Origin: Lamellibrachia satsuma
Taxonomy: Eukaryota > Annelida > Polychaeta > Sabellida > Siboglinidae
Length of the DNA stretch: 64,000 nucleotides
Reading direction: 5' to 3'
Assembly: GCA_033239005.1 (NCBI GenBank)
Contig: BSQZ01000060.1
Coordinates: 795,001-859,000, forward strand
Part shown: one piece after another, positions 28,333-42,453 of the stretch
Numbering within the stretch: position 1 is the stretch's first letter
How the letters are laid out: the number at the start of each line of letters is the position of its first letter
Translations under genes and position numbers: made by a program
Notes under the pieces: generated by a model
Seen by the model: the letters and a program-made list of their open reading frames with translations, nothing else
Told to the model about the DNA's origin: nothing
The model's database searches: none

Positions 28333-28620
28333 TTATTTTTTTCCCATACGTGTTTTTAGATTAATCATTAATACTTCACACTCCGAAGATTCAGTATTTG
28401 TTAATTTTAATTGTTTGAAAAGTTTATCTTGGATTCTTATTGATGCTGACAAACCTTGAATTATCCATTTATACTTTTTATGATTGTACTGGCTGAATTT
28501 CACAAATGTACTAGTCATATATTTATTTTTAACTTGATTTATTTCATTGAGGATAATGTTATAACTGTGTCAGCAGTTGGGTTTATATCTACTTTCTTAT
28601 ATATTTCGGCAGATATTAAA
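28333..28620 (-). mobile_element. LINE fragment (endonuclease-RT linker)
   Basis: The minus-strand translation contains KFSQYNHKKYKWIIQGLSAS and IRIQDKLFKQLKLTNTESSE. This resembles the linker between endonuclease and reverse transcriptase of several non-LTR elements (KWIT.G...SI...DKLYK.LK). A copy shared with unit 2 lies at about 49950-50250. Nothing else of the element is recognisable. Confidence 0.6.
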
Positions 28621-28984
28621 TGATTTTTGACTTTTAAAATATGTTAACAAACCAGGCGATTGCTTGAGTCTTGTGTGAAATTGTTGTTGCTTATATCATG
28701 ATTTATATTGAAATAAACAATCATTTATTTTGTCCCTTTGTCTTTACCTTTGTCCTTATATACGAGAACATCAACTCTGCTCGCAAGTGTGTAAGAATAG
28801 GCATTAACAGAGGACATATGCATATTCGGAGGGATGGTCAACCAGTTTCTACAGACTGACCCTTAGAACATTACATCTTGTAATATGCCCCATAAAGTGT
28901 CTCATTGGACCGCAATCAAATTGATCTTAGCATGAGTATTCCGTACACTAAATGATGCCAATGTGTTAAATATCTTAAACATTC
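28621..28984. other. Shared non-coding block
   Basis: It matches about 50255-50640 in unit 2 ('gggatggt.aa.c.gtttct', 'acagactgacccttgga'). No gene is seen. Confidence 0.45.
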
Positions 28985-29176
28985 CGCTTAACTTCCTTAA
29001 GTCTCTAGGGTTGTTAAACCACATTCTTTCAGGCTTTCCACGAAACTAAGGTCTCTCAGTTCTGGAAGCATCTTCGTTGCTTTCCTCTGGGTTCATTCTA
29101 GCGTATCAATATCCTTGTTACAACATGGTATCCAAGCTTATATACAATATTCTAAATGAGGCCTAACTATTGCTTT
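28985..29176 (-). mobile_element. Older CR1 fragment interrupted by a younger CR1
   Basis: The minus strand reads VRPHLEYCIQAW-like, then ATKMLPELRDLSFVESLKEC and GLTTLET. It stops abruptly at 29176, where the 3' end of the next CR1 begins. An older CR1 at a similar place in unit 2 (51640-52530) may be the same insertion. Confidence 0.7.
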
Positions 29177-29849
29177 ATTTAACAAGATTGCCATCCCAAA
29201 CAACAAGCTCTAGATGTCAAAGTGGACAAGGAAGGCATTGGTTTATCGAGAGCCCAACAATTTTCTCATCTATGTGTAGCCCGCCCTTATCAAATATCTG
29301 TCAATTCTATTTTTAAACATATTCACACTACTAGCATTAACACAATCATTTGGCAGTTTATTCCATTCATTTATCACCCTCTGTGAGAAAGAGTACTTTC
29401 TCATGTCCAACCTACACTGCTCCTTAACTAACGCTGCTTTGTGTCCTCTGGTTCTACTGCCTTCTTTAAGTTTAAAGAACATATTCCTGTCAACATCCTC
29501 ATAACCATTCACTATTTTAAACATTTCTATTTGGTCTCCTCTTAGTCTCCTGGTCTCTAGTGTTGTCAAACCACATTGTAATAAGCGGCTTTCATAACTA
29601 AGGTCTCTCAATTCTGGAATCATTTTAGTTGCTCTTCGTTGTATCCTTTTTAGGATATGGCCTCCATACTTGAATACAATATTCCAAATGTGGTCTAACT
29701 GTGGCTTTGTACAGGGGTACAATTAGATGTTTCTCCATATACACCATAGTTCTCCTACTTAGCCCTAGAATTTGATTTCCTTTCCCACATTGCTCTGAAA
29801 CTTTCATGTTAGCACTAAATGTTACTCCTAAGTCCTTTTCTTGTGTGGT

Positions 29850-30974
<1,125 letters not shown>

Positions 30975-31010
30975 TTGAAACCCCTCAGAAAGCCTTTGTG
31001 AGAGTCTCCT

Positions 31011-31261
31011 GGCAGTTTTTCATGTTCAAAATAAATATTGTATGCATTTACTTTTGTCGAATCAACAAATCCCAGTTCCAGTTCAAGTATTTTTCGTATG
31101 CAGATACATTTGTGCCAACCACGAATGGTGTACGTCTGCATGCTTGGTAAAAAAATCCCCAAGATGGGACAAGAATCTGCATGAATATGGGTCCGCTGAT
31201 TTGCTGAGCATCTTCAAAAGGAGCTCTTCGTGTCAACAGGGATATATTGATTGGATCTCTC
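31011..31261. other. Shared non-coding block
   Basis: It matches 52700-52900 in unit 2 ('gccaaccacgaatggtgtac', 'gctgagcatcttcaaaagga'). Frames are not conserved. No gene is supported. Confidence 0.5.
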
Positions 31262-31463
31262 GAGACTTCCGTGCAGCTAACTGCACACAGGTAAACTATT
31301 CGCGAGATTGACTGCGCACAGGTAAACTATTCGCGAGACTGACTGCGCACAGGTAAACTATTCGCGAGACTGACTGCGCACATTTAACTATTCGCGAGAC
31401 TGACGGCGCACAGGTAAACTATTCACGAGACTGACTGCGCACAGGTAAACTATTCGCGAGAGT
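31262..31463. repeat. 31-bp minisatellite, 6-7 copies
   Basis: The unit is cgcgagactgactgcgcaca then ggtaaactatt. Unit 2 has a much shorter version at 52905-52970. Confidence 0.9.
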
Positions 31464-31848
31464 CGCTCTCAGAACATAATTTGAAATGATGATTAATTGT
31501 TCGCCATTTGACAAACGTGGGTCATGTTTGGTAACACACAAGAACACCTTGTTCAAAACGTACACAACCGTAAGGACCACCCTTAGGATCGTCACATATC
31601 CGAAAAGTATTACGAGTATCGGGTAAACCGTATGAATTGGTCAATCCGATATACACAAATAATGCAGTCACAAAAGGCCCATTAACCTCAACAATTATAC
31701 TATTTATTATCAACTGTGTAGTATTGCCTACACGTAAATGCACATTTGCAAATATCAATAGCTAAAACTTTGGAGGGGCAAATTGCTGCTAGATTACTGA
31801 TTACCAGAAACACTTCCAAATCACGTATAGTGGAAGACCGTCTTAATT
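31464..31848. other. Non-coding, no recognised feature
   Basis: AT-rich sequence without a convincing frame. Unit 2 appears to lack most of it, since its 31-bp and 17-bp repeats are nearly adjacent. Confidence 0.4.
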
Positions 31849-31990
31849 GAGCCACTGGGTTAGTTGAGCCACTGGGTTAGTTGAGCCACTGGGTTAGTTG
31901 AGCCACTGAGTTAGTTGAGCCACTGGGTTAGTTGAGCCACTGGGTTAGTTGAGCCACTGGGTTAGTTGAGCCACTGGGTTAGTTGAGCTA
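31849..31990. repeat. 17-bp minisatellite, about 8 copies
   Basis: The unit is tgagccactgggttagt. Unit 2 has about four more diverged units at 52990-53080. Confidence 0.9.
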
Positions 31991-32069
31991 CTCTAGTGGT
32001 TTATGTTTCTTTTGATGTTTTGGAAGCCATAGCAATACGAATTTTCACCATAGTGTAGAAAAGGGTCGT

Positions 32070-33529
32070 TGTGCACCCCGGGGGGGTTTACTCCCTATAC
32101 TGAGGTATACATATAACTGCCGCGCAAATGCCTCTATTTTTGGGAATTTTTCTCTCTCTGTCCGTACAAAAACATTTAAACTTTCTCTCTTTGTGCCCCA
32201 ATTAAATCTGATAATTCTTTATTTCATCGAAGAGGAAATTTCTCAATCAAAATGTTCCGCCCGGGCTTACCTTACACTTATAGATATTAGATAAATTGTT
32301 AAATAATTCTCTCTTGGTGACCCTAAATTTCTTGATTTCTCTCTCTCTCCGTGTGCTCCATGGGGCTCTGGTGGCATACTCCAGCGTTTTGGTATGGCAG
32401 TATCCCCCCCAGGGCGTGTACTTCGTACGTTTTAATGCTCATTGTCAGTTCTAAATGCAAACTCCCCAACAGTGGCGCCACTCAGCGTATAACCACTGCT
32501 ACAACTTGATTATAAAATGTACAGTGCGGCGTGGTGTGTTGGCAGGGCAACGCCTGGTGACGCCACTGCAACTGTGCATTGAGTATACGTAACATAGTTC
32601 CACTAAAAACGAACGTTATTTTGTTCTGTGCACAATTTCAAAGCAAACACTACCCACAATTGTATGCAATTGAAAATGAGAGATTTATTGAAAAAATTTG
32701 GAGTTGACCAACAAAAATTACGATGTACATAATCTGCCAAAGTTGTGGCTGTCGTGAAATCGTAACTTACATTGCATTCACTATGTTGCGCCACTTGTGG
32801 GGAGTTTGTTCTAAAAGTTGAAGTTCGACGATAAAGCGAAAAATATTGTCAATTAATATGTTTTATGAATTGTTCGTGTTCGTGTTGCTTTGGTATTGAC
32901 CACGCGGCAGTGGACCAACACGACTATGCCATAAGGCCAATACCATAGCAACATAAAAGCGAACAGTTAATAACATGCACAACTGCGATCTCAAGTATCA
33001 AGCTGCGAACGGCTGGTTGACGAGGAAAGATTGATTCACCAAGAGTCAATCAAGGTTACACCTTTGTGCTTACGTAATTTGGTTGGTCCGTGGAAGAATA
33101 GTCAATTTAATTTTTTATGAACTTGTTGGTATCAGAAATACCATTAGGTAAATGTAAATGTATGCATTTTGCTGTTTGCAAAACCTCTTATTTGCACCAC
33201 ACGAACATATTGCACCAGTGTTGGCGATATTGTGCATATCTCAACTGAACACATATAAGTTGCCTACATTGTATTTGCTCAAATAATGTTTTTTTCAGTA
33301 GCACATTTATGCATGGTTTGACTACATGGTGTAACTTTTTCCTGCGAACCAAAAATAATTAATTTATTTCTGCACAGGTTTGACACATACCTATTAACAC
33401 AAATGTCTTAACATATTGTTTATTCGATTTCATGCACGTTCACATTGCTAGCATCCTCACAAAGAGTAAACACTTTAATCGTTTACTTACTGAGAATGAA
33501 TACATTCTACACAGTTATTTTACAAAATA
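32070..33529. other. Spacer between the two duplication units
   Basis: It is mostly unrecognised. A CT-rich stretch and a C/G run lie at 32075-32410. About 32400-32720 is a diverged copy of the 'cagtggcgccact' repeat and its following sequence, like 15818-16090. No gene is visible. Confidence 0.5.
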
Positions 33530-34049
33530 ACTGGCCTAAAACTGTGCATTTGTAAAAGTATATTGTTGTGTGCATTCAGCAGACTATTCTATTCAACCAA
33601 ACCGTACAATGACGAAGATTCATCAAACGTAGCCTATTCCGGTCTGAGCGGCGCCTTCGCCAGAACGACTGCGCCACAAGGTGGGCCTGGAACCAGTCAA
33701 CCAAGCTGTCGGGCTAGTTGTGAGTGTGTTCTTAGTGACTACATCTAGTAGTTAGCTGCCACGATCATAACACACACCGGGCCAATTTATGCCATGTAAA
33801 CGTCATTATACGTAAATTAATATTTGTAATGTGCACGAGCACATTGCACTGTTGTTGCACAGTGGACCCTAGTTAATAAGATGGGTTTAAAGGTTGACAC
33901 ATACAGGTATCGAGTATAAATTTGGAATGCTTACTTAGGTGTTAAGTAAACCTAACGTTTGATGCGGTCCCTGCAAGATTCACTTGACAATCATCTGGGT
34001 ACGAGCAAGCCGATAAGCAGGATTGACATTCAGGACGCAATCAATCACA

Positions 34050-35580
34050 ATGAAAAGCTCTGTTGTAAGTACATGCAATCGTATTGTTCGTTTGGTTTCT
34101 CACAGACACATGTTAACATTGTAGCGTTATGTTCTCAACAATTATTGTCCTTATTCTGCATGCATAATTAACTTTACCAAAAGGGTTTAATTTATTTTAA
34201 TTTAGTTGACACATTCCATGCATAGTTCACGGCCATGTTACCCAGGCGTTTCCAGAAGGCATGTAGTCACTATTCTAGTTCAGGCATGTGGGAATGCGAC
34301 GGAGAGCGTAGACACTACCAACTGGGGTGAGCAGGAATAGGAGAAAATGCCTAATTTATTTTAATTAAGTTGACAAATCAATTAATTCTTAATTAAGTGC
34401 TCATTTAACAGTTGGTATTAATGCACAGTTCACCGCCATGTTACCCAGGTGTTTCTAGAAGGCATGCAGTTACTATTCTAGTCACTAGACTGAGAGAGAT
34501 CAGGTTCAGGCATGTGGGAATAGGACGGAGAGCGTCGCCACTACCAACTGGGGCAAGCTGATCATTCAGGCAGCAGGCAGGAATTGGAGGAAATGCCTAG
34601 ACACTGGCATGTCCTCTGATTATGGCTAATCGTGGTTTCTGCAAATTGCTGTCTAATGTAAACGTGGGGATGTGATGGCAACTTGCCGCCATGTCAACAG
34701 CTGGGGTCATCAGACCTATGCATCTATAATGGTTTTTTTTTTATGTAATAGAAAGGTCAAATAGCTTCTGTCTGGGGGCTTGTTAGATTGCCAACTTGAA
34801 ACAAAAGCTAGCCAGGTCTAACCAAGCTTAATGATCTAGTACACTGCATAACTAACAAGATAGAATTATATGTTTACCGGTTTTAATCTTATTCAATAGT
34901 TATAATTATTATTTTGTCTTATTTAATTCCTTGTATACCTTAATTTATTATTTTACTATTTTAATCCCATTTGATGTATTTTATGTATTTGCCTGGTTTT
35001 TTTAGTTGTGTTTTAATATATGATGAAGCCCCACATCCTGGAAATCCTCAGCCACAACTTTACAATACAATCAAAATAAATACTTTCAACAAGCATCTAC
35101 CACTTTTAAAATGTGATAAAATGCCCCATGAACACATCTCTTGGCGTGTAAGTATTCTATGAGCACATCTCTTCAACAAAACACATTTCTCTTGTAAATC
35201 AATAATACTGTTCAAAATTGACTGCATATAATAATGTTTGTCAGATGCAAAACGTAAAGTAATTCCACCAACGTAACTACGTATTGTCCACCCATGTTAA
35301 GAAAACATTCACATGCAATGATTAACAATGTCCTATCTTTTTTCAGATTGTGACCCTTCTCGCAACAGCCTTGCTAGTGGTATCGTGCTACGGCTCCAAA
35401 AAGGCTCCAATCCACATTTACAGATTGTGCCTGAAAACGTGTTGGAAAATACACAGCAGATGCAAAATGCAATGCCTCGGTCGAAGTCGAGATTCGACTC
35501 GCATGGAAAGGTGCAATCGCAAATTGAAGAAGTGCAATGCCAAATGCGAAAAAATACTTAACTCCAGCAATACTGAGTAA
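34050..35580 (+). CDS. Secreted basic cysteine-rich peptide, subtype A (gene 3)
   Basis: Exon 1 is 34050-34064 (same five codons as gene 1, donor GTAAGT). Exon 2 is 35347-35580 (acceptor ttttttcag, TAA stop). The intron is phase 0, about 1282 nt. The encoded peptide is close to that of gene 1. Changes cluster in the stretch between the signal peptide and the second cysteine, while the second half differs only by silent changes and one extra codon, so the loop is x12 instead of x11. All eight cysteines are kept and the charge is strongly positive. It is a tandem-duplicate paralogue of gene 1, and a secreted toxin-like or defence peptide is inferred. ATTAAA at about 35647 could serve as the polyadenylation signal. 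Confidence 0.8.
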
Positions 35581-35754
35581 GTCATACATTCTGTAGCCGT
35601 TCTCTGACCTCCATTCTTGACGAACGTCACCTCTTTACGTTATACAATTAAACGTGTCATTACATGTACTGTACCGGGTGTAGACAATGTCATCAGCTAT
35701 TTAGAGCATACAATATTTTATTTAATTTCGCAAGATCGCCATCCAAAACTACAA

Positions 35755-35850
35755 GTCTCCAGATGATGGCCAAATTTCATTATATGTCGTGATGAAGTCT
35801 CCAGATGACGGCCAAATGTCAGTATATGTCATGATGCCATAACACTAACA
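35755..35850. repeat. Two units of the 42-bp repeat (short allele of 6681-7062)
   Basis: Two copies of 'gtctccagatga.ggccaaat' spaced 42-43 bp, at the position where unit 1 has about nine. Confidence 0.8.
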
Positions 35851-36690
35851 AGGAAAACGTTGGTGTGGCAACCGAGAAAGTTCATACAACTATTTCATAA
35901 AATGGGTCAAGGTCAGAAGTGTGTTCCTGTTACCTGATCAAACATCTTATCTATACCGTAAACACAATGGCACTTTTAAACTGACAACAGCGTACCTGTT
36001 AAGTCTAAAGAGGACGACCACTTTCACCTATACACCAGTGCGTTTATATTAACAGTTTATCATTGTATTGTGAGATAACCTACAACTAGGTTTCCTTGAA
36101 TTTCGCAATCACTATTGAAACCACCCGTGATATCACCATTCATCGCCATAATCACCAAGGGAAACATAACATAATCTGATATAACCACTTCTGTTAGCAA
36201 CCGTTCACAGGTGCCAATATTTCCTATTCGTACAAAGCGCACAAAATGGGGGTGGGGTGGGGTGGGGGTCAACGCTCGCGTACTAATTTTAAAATATTTT
36301 TTTCACCACCGATGAGTCATGGAGCGGCGCTGCTACAGAACACTTCGTAGAAAACAATTGTCAATATGACACCATAGAGTTGTTAGAAAGAAACACAATG
36401 TTTTAACATGATTACTGGAGTAAATGTTTGTAAACATAGTATGACGGTTATTACTGTATGTCCTATACATATGCAATGCGTCGTAACATTGTTACATCGA
36501 TATATATATTTTTTTTTCAATGTGCAAAATTATCAACATTTCAAAGTACTAATTCGACGAGGGACATTAGTAGGCTTTGCACGAATAAGGAAATGTCGAT
36601 AATTGTGAACGGCCCTTAACCTGCGTCACAAAAAACGACGACGACAAGTGATATAATCTCACAGTCGTCAAATGTTTGCTTTATTTTCAG
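35851..36690. other. Intron-like flank of truncated exon P4
   Basis: Counterpart of 7080-7949. A G-rich run lies at about 36245-36268. No gene is seen. Confidence 0.45.
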
Positions 36691-36801
36691 ATCTTGATCC
36701 GTTTCGCAACAACCTCGGTGACAATATCGTATTCAGACGCCACCGTTTCTACAATGATGCTAAATCGGTTCTGCATAGACGTTAACATTGTTTCTGAATG
36801 A
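36691..36801 (+). pseudogene. Truncated exon-2 copy P4
   Basis: Acceptor ttattttcag, then 36 codons and TGA. It has the same length and ending as P1, with about seven residue changes and no stop gained. No first exon is visible. Confidence 0.65.
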
Positions 36802-37666
36802 CATATTTTGTATTGTTGTCTTTGTAAGAAAATAAACGTTTCCTAATTCCTCTTACGTTGGAAATAACGCGTGTTTCGTCTAGCAACTGAGCGCTGGAAC
36901 ATCACTCTACCGTTTGTGACAGTACGCATAACATCTAGGTAAATGTCTGATTTCCCACTTCCTGTGTGACTATTTTAACATAGGTAATACGATCTGTCTT
37001 TATTTCTGTTTCACCTTGCATTATGGTCCACCACAAATAATAATCATAGTTACGCTTCTATTGTGCTTAAATCCTCGGAAACTCGATGTCAGAGGCACCT
37101 CAAAACGTTAGGGCCAGGTCATTTCAATGTCATTATACAATGTTGAAGTGGTCACCATGTGGATGGATACTACAAGGAACTCAGCACTTTTAAAACGTCT
37201 TCAGATGACGGCCAAGTGTTATTATATGTCATACTGTCACTGACATGGAATGAATTCCAAAGAGTTGGTGCGGCAACCGAGAAAGTTCTACTTCATACAA
37301 CTATTTCTTAAAATGGATCAAGGTCAGAAAGGTATTCCTGTTACCAGACCAAACCTTTTATCTATACCGTAAACACAATGACACTTTCAAACTGACAACA
37401 GCGTACCTGTTGAATCTAAAGAGGACGGCCACTTTCAACTACACATTATATATATTTACATTAACATGTTATCATTGTATTGTGAGATCAACAACAAAGA
37501 GTTTTCCTTGAATTTCGCAGTCACCATGGAAACCACCCGTGATATCAACATTCGTCAGCATAATCATCACGGGAAACAAAACATAATCTGCTATAATCAC
37601 GTATGTTACCCCCATCACTAAAACGATGACAATCTCACATATGCCAAATTGTTGTGTTATTTTCAT
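36802..37666. other. Non-coding flank shared with unit 1
   Basis: Counterpart of about 8061-8626 plus part of 6470-6640. It carries an L2-like scrap near 37262 and the intron-like words before P5. No gene is seen. Confidence 0.45.
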
Positions 37667-37777
37667 ATAACGATCCGTTTCGCAACAATCTTTCTGGCGT
37701 TATTTTATTCAGGCGCCAACGTTTCTACAATAATGCGATATCGGTTCTGCATAGACGTTGACGTTGTTTCTGCATGA
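37667..37777 (+). pseudogene. Truncated exon-2 copy P5 with broken acceptor
   Basis: Like P2, but the acceptor reads tttcat instead of tttcag, so it could not be spliced in the same way. It still has 36 open codons and TGA. Confidence 0.65.
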
Positions 37778-38344
37778 AATATTTTGCGATATTGTTTTTG
37801 TAATAAATAAACATTTTCTTATTCCAGATTCCTCCTACGTTGGAAATAATACGTGCTCTGTGTAGCAATTTAAGACTGATTAGTTTAGCGGTGTTGATTA
37901 ATATTATCATTTCCATGGAATTCTGACTGGTTAAATTAGTCTTGCGGTTTTATATACTCAGCATCATTTGTATGACTAAACATATTGGAAGGTTAACTCT
38001 TAAAAAAAACATGTTTAACAATTGGAATAAACAATATTATTAATTGACTGTGTAAGCGTACTTGGGCGAGTTCATCAAGAACGTTCGATTATGACGTTTG
38101 AATAATTTCAAACTCCATCACTCGTCGGCACAAATGAGCGATTGTTTCGTCGCACGGAAAAACGATCGCAGGAATTTCTAGGTATAATCAGAGACAACCT
38201 CGGCTTGGACCTCGTATGTTCCAATGCTCATTGTCAGTTCTAAACTCTCCGACAGTGGCGCCACTCAGCATATCACCACTGTCACACCTCACCTCACCTC
38301 ACCTATTCTCTTCGGTTCCAATGGCCCAGGCTTAAGGGATCATG
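37778..38344. other. Shared non-coding block
   Basis: Counterpart of 8735-9012 joined directly to 10077-10356. It provides the empty site of the unit-1 insertion at about 38057. The 'cagtggcgccact' repeat lies at about 38252. Confidence 0.55.
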
Positions 38345-40530
38345 TGTTACAACCAGTAATGTAATAGTCGACCGGTAATGTAATAATCGACCACTAATGT
38401 AATAAATCGACCAGTGATGTAATAATCGAACGGTAATTTAATACATCGACATGTAATGTAATAAATCGACCGGTAATGTAATACATCGACCTGTAATGTA
38501 ATACATCGACCAGTAATGTAATAAAAATGATGATGATAATCATTACGATGGTGATGATGATGATGATGTTAATCATGATGATGTAGAAGGTGATTATGAT
38601 GAAGGTGATAAACGATTATGATGATGATGACAATTAAGGGGTCATCTTAGTGATGATGATAATTATGACGATGATGGTGATGATAAAGATTATGATGATG
38701 ATGGTAATGATGATGTTGATAACGATGGTGATGATGAGGGTGATAAATGGTTATGATGATGAGAGGAAGACGTCATCGTCATCATCATCCTCGTGCTCAC
38801 CCTTATAATGGCTAGCCATCCTGACACCCGCTCGACGTTCACAAACGTATGATTAACATAGGAATCTCAGAACGAGTGAGCCGCATGTTTTCTGGGAGGA
38901 CATATGGACGCCGTTCAAATAACCTCCCAGGCAACACACGGCAATAACTATATGTTGGCAAAAAATCGGACCGAGTCAGACAGAGTGGTAAGGAAGAAGG
39001 GGGGTCATTAAAAGGGTCACTTCAATACATGAGAGAGGTAATCTACCCTCAATTAAGGGATCATCTCAAACAATTATTTAAGGGATGATTTAAAATGCTT
39101 AATAACTGATCATCATTTGAACAAATTAAGGGGTCATATCAAACAAGTTAGGGGAAATCTCAAAATGAAGCTAGTTAACTTGTTGATTACTTCTTACATG
39201 ACGATCCTTTAACGGTTTTTGAGAAGACCCATTCATTTTATGAGATGACCCCTTATTGTATTTATCTTTTATCGACCACTTGACTTGATGAGATGATCTC
39301 ATAATGTTTTGAGATGATCAGCTAGTTAAATTAAATTAAATTATCCTTTAACTTGTTTTTGATAAAATCCCTTAATTTTAGTCATATTTAAAAATACTTT
39401 GGGTGCCCTTTAATCGTTTAGATGAACATTTAGTTGACTGAAATTACCCTTAACTTTATTTTTTTAGATAACCCCTTAATTGTTTCAGCTGGTTCCTTAT
39501 TTTATTATTTTTGCAGTTAAACTCTAGTTTCTAATATAATATCATATGTTTCATGTGTTGAGGTGACCCTTTTTAATGACACCCCCTTCCTTACCACTCT
39601 GACTGACTGACTGACTCGGTCCTCTTGTTCGCCAACATGTAGTTACTGCCGTGCGTTAACTGGGAGGTTATATGAACGGCATTCCATATGTGCTCCCAGA
39701 AAACATGCGGTTCCTATGTTAATCAAACGTTTGTGAACGTCGAGTGGTTTTCAGCATGGCTACCCGTTATAAGGGTGAACACGAGGATGATAATGACGAT
39801 GAGGAGGAGGAGTAGGATGATGAGGCTGAAGGTGTCATTGTCTTCGTCCTCATAATCGTAATAATGATCACCCTCATTGTCATCATCTTTGTCATCATCA
39901 TCATCATCATCATTAAGACCGCTTAATTGTCTTAATCTTCTTCCTGTCATCATCATAACCAATTATCACCATCATCATCACCATCGTTATCATCATTATC
40001 ATCATCAATATTAATATATCATCATCATAATCGATATCATCATCATCATCGTCATAATCATCATCATCATCACTAAGACCGCTTAATTGCCTTCATCTTC
40101 TTCCTCATCATCATCATAACAATTTATCTCCCTCATCATCACCATCGTTATCATCATCATCATCATTATCATCATAATAACAATAATAATCTTTACCATC
40201 ATCGTCATAATCATCATCATCATTATCATCGTCACTAAGATGACCCCTTAATTGTCATCATCATCTTAATCGTTTATAACATTCATCATCACCTTCTACA
40301 TCATCATTATTAACATCATCATCATAACCATCATAATGACCATTATCGTAATTTTTATTACATTACTGGTCGATTTATTAAATTACCGGTTGATTATTAC
40401 ATTACCGGTCGATTTATTACATTACTTGTCGATAATTACATTACCGGTCGATAATTACATTACCGGTCGATTTATTACATTACCGGTCGATAATTACATT
40501 ACCGGTCGATAATTACATTACTGGTTATAA
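38345..40530. mobile_element. Foldback-type element with long inverted repeats
   Basis: The left end (tgttacaaccagtaatgtaa) is the inverse of the right end (ttacattactggttataaca). Each end carries tandem units of about 19-20 bp ('gtaatgtaataatcgaccg' and inverse; 38352-38523 and 40355-40525), then a GAT/ATC-rich stretch, then a unique segment (about 38770-39030 versus 39550-39790, for example 'ataacctcccag' versus 'ctgggaggttat'). The loop (about 39031-39550) is AT-rich with 'aaggggtcat' words. Flanks 'atcatg' and 'atcgtg' may be a diverged target duplication. No transposase frame is present, so it is non-autonomous. It is absent from unit 1. Confidence 0.8.
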
Positions 40531-41228
40531 CAATCGTGTCACTGTGCAACGTACGGAAACATATGATTATTTTACTTCCGGGTTGATGATCTACGAGCAA
40601 AGTGCCAGTGCAAAATCCCTTTCCCTTGTTTTTAACGCAGATTCGATCCCAAGAATTCCATGAGTGACTAGCCAGGCCAGCAGCGTTATGTCAATCGCTA
40701 CTAACGGCGTTGTTAAACTGCTCCGAATGACTCGCAGATGATTGTGCTGTGTCACTTGCGGCTAGTGGTCCGAAATCATTTTAAAGTCACCGGCGTAGTT
40801 TTCGCCTCACGCCAGATTCTGCCTCATTTTGTGATCTCGCAGGATCTCACATATATCATAACCATTAGCCCGACATCAAATCATATCGGGAGTATGAAAG
40901 TAATTTTTTTCGCAGAAAATTATGCATAAACAGATTGTTGAGACATGTTTTCTTATATCTTTTTCAGCATTAATTGCCAGGTGGCCTTACAGGTACAACA
41001 CATTTGGACATTTTGTAAATACGCCATGTTTCACTTCATCGGACAAAATGTACGCAACTGTTCGTAATAATCACTACAGGAAAGTAATCGGACGGCCCTT
41101 TGATTTTTATACATTTAACGCGTTGCATATTACCGTACAGTGAGGCTTTTTCGAAGTTTACGTATACGTCCATATTCTGTGAATTGTTCGCATATGTTGC
41201 ATACATGCATATGTTGCATACATGCATA
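40531..41228. other. Shared non-coding block
   Basis: It matches 12214-12320 joined to about 14191-14533, and so shows the empty site of the unit-1 CR1. Frames here are not conserved. No gene is supported. Confidence 0.5.
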
Positions 41229-41630
41229 TTACAATGTGGTTTGACAAAACTAGAGACCAGGAGACTAAGAGGAGACCAAATAGAAGTGTTTAAAATAGTG
41301 AACTCTTATGAGGATGTTGATAGGAATATGTTCTTCAAACTTAAAGAAGGCAGTAGAACCAGAGGACACAAAGCAGCATTAGTTAAGGAGCAGTGTAGGA
41401 TGGACATGAGAAAGTACTCTTTCTCACAGAGGGTGATAACTGAATGGAACAAACTGCCAAATGGTTGTGTTAATGCTAGTAGTGTGAATATGTTTAAAAA
41501 TAGAATTGACAGATATCTGATAAGGGCGGGCGACACATAGATGAGAAAATTGTTGGACTCTCGATAAGCCAATGGCTTCCTTGTCCACTTGCCATTTGGA
41601 ACTTGTTGTATGGGATGGCAATCTTGTTAA
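41229..41630 (+). mobile_element. 5'-truncated CR1, 3' end
   Basis: The translation reads LQCGLTKLETRRLRGDQIEV through RYLIRAGDT (stop at 41540). It is followed by the 3' UTR 'ccttgtccacttgccatttg' and a tail with a single cttgttaaat. It belongs to the same subfamily as the copy at 29177. It is specific to unit 2. Confidence 0.9.
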
Positions 41631-41687
41631 ATCATACAGTGTTAAAAGTTGTGTACACACAGGGAATGCAGTTTAGCTATTGTCGTG

Positions 41688-41722
41688 TTGTCAATCCCTT
41701 TAACACACTCGCTGACCGTTTG
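41688..41722. repeat. Single 35-bp unit (unexpanded form of 14534-15767)
   Basis: One unit, 'gttgtcaatccctttaacac' then 'actcgctgaccg', is followed by 'tttgactccataggagtg' as at the end of the unit-1 array. Confidence 0.85.
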
Positions 41723-42385
41723 ACTCCATAGGAGTGTTGGCCAGTATTACTACAAGAAAAGACAAGACAATACAAACAGTGGCGTCACTTAGTTCATAGC
41801 CACTGCAACAACTTTATTATACATTCAAAATGACCGGCTGGTGAATTGGTATAAACGATTGGTTGGCTAGGCAACGCCGTTATTGTTTACGCCTTGTTAT
41901 GACATTACAACTGTGCACTTGTGTAACGTAACATAATGTCTGACAACAACAAAACTTATTGTGTTTCTATGCAAATACTGTCCGCAATGGTGTGTAATTG
42001 AAACTGAGAGATTTGGTTGGGTTGTAGCAGGGATGACTTGATCGCTGTCATAGGAAATGGGGTAATTTTCCAAGAGATCATGCTCCAAATGCCAAATTAT
42101 GAAAATCGATTGACAATCTCACCCATCACACAGCTGTCCGTTTTTTTTCTCACTTGAATGCTGAGGAGATAGATTCTTAGATGCACTTAATGTAGCAACA
42201 TAATAAACTCCACCATGATAAAAGTAACATCAGTTCAGTTCACACAATACGCAGTGAATCTCTGTTATGGATTGTTCACATATTTTCATCGAATTATGCT
42301 CATTCAACATAGTATTTCTTTTGTTTAATTCAACACCTGTCAACATGAAATGTGGTTCGCCAAGGAAAATATTGAAAGTTTGGCT
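41723..42385. other. Shared non-coding block
   Basis: Counterpart of 15768-16490, with the 'acagtggcg' repeat copy at about 41777. No gene is seen. Confidence 0.45.
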
Positions 42386-42453
42386 TCAGGCTTCCATGCA
42401 GAAAACATTTCGGAGCATAACCCCAGAGAGGTTGTTGCGAAACGGATCATGAT
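42386..42453 (-). pseudogene. Truncated exon-2 copy P8, inverted and deleted
   Basis: Counterpart of P7. After the minus-strand acceptor it has the signal-like codons, but about 28 bp are missing and the frame is shifted relative to P7. Confidence 0.6.

Noticed and set aside
39723..39962. Asp-rich frame
   Set aside because: It is the GAT-rich inner arm of the foldback element.
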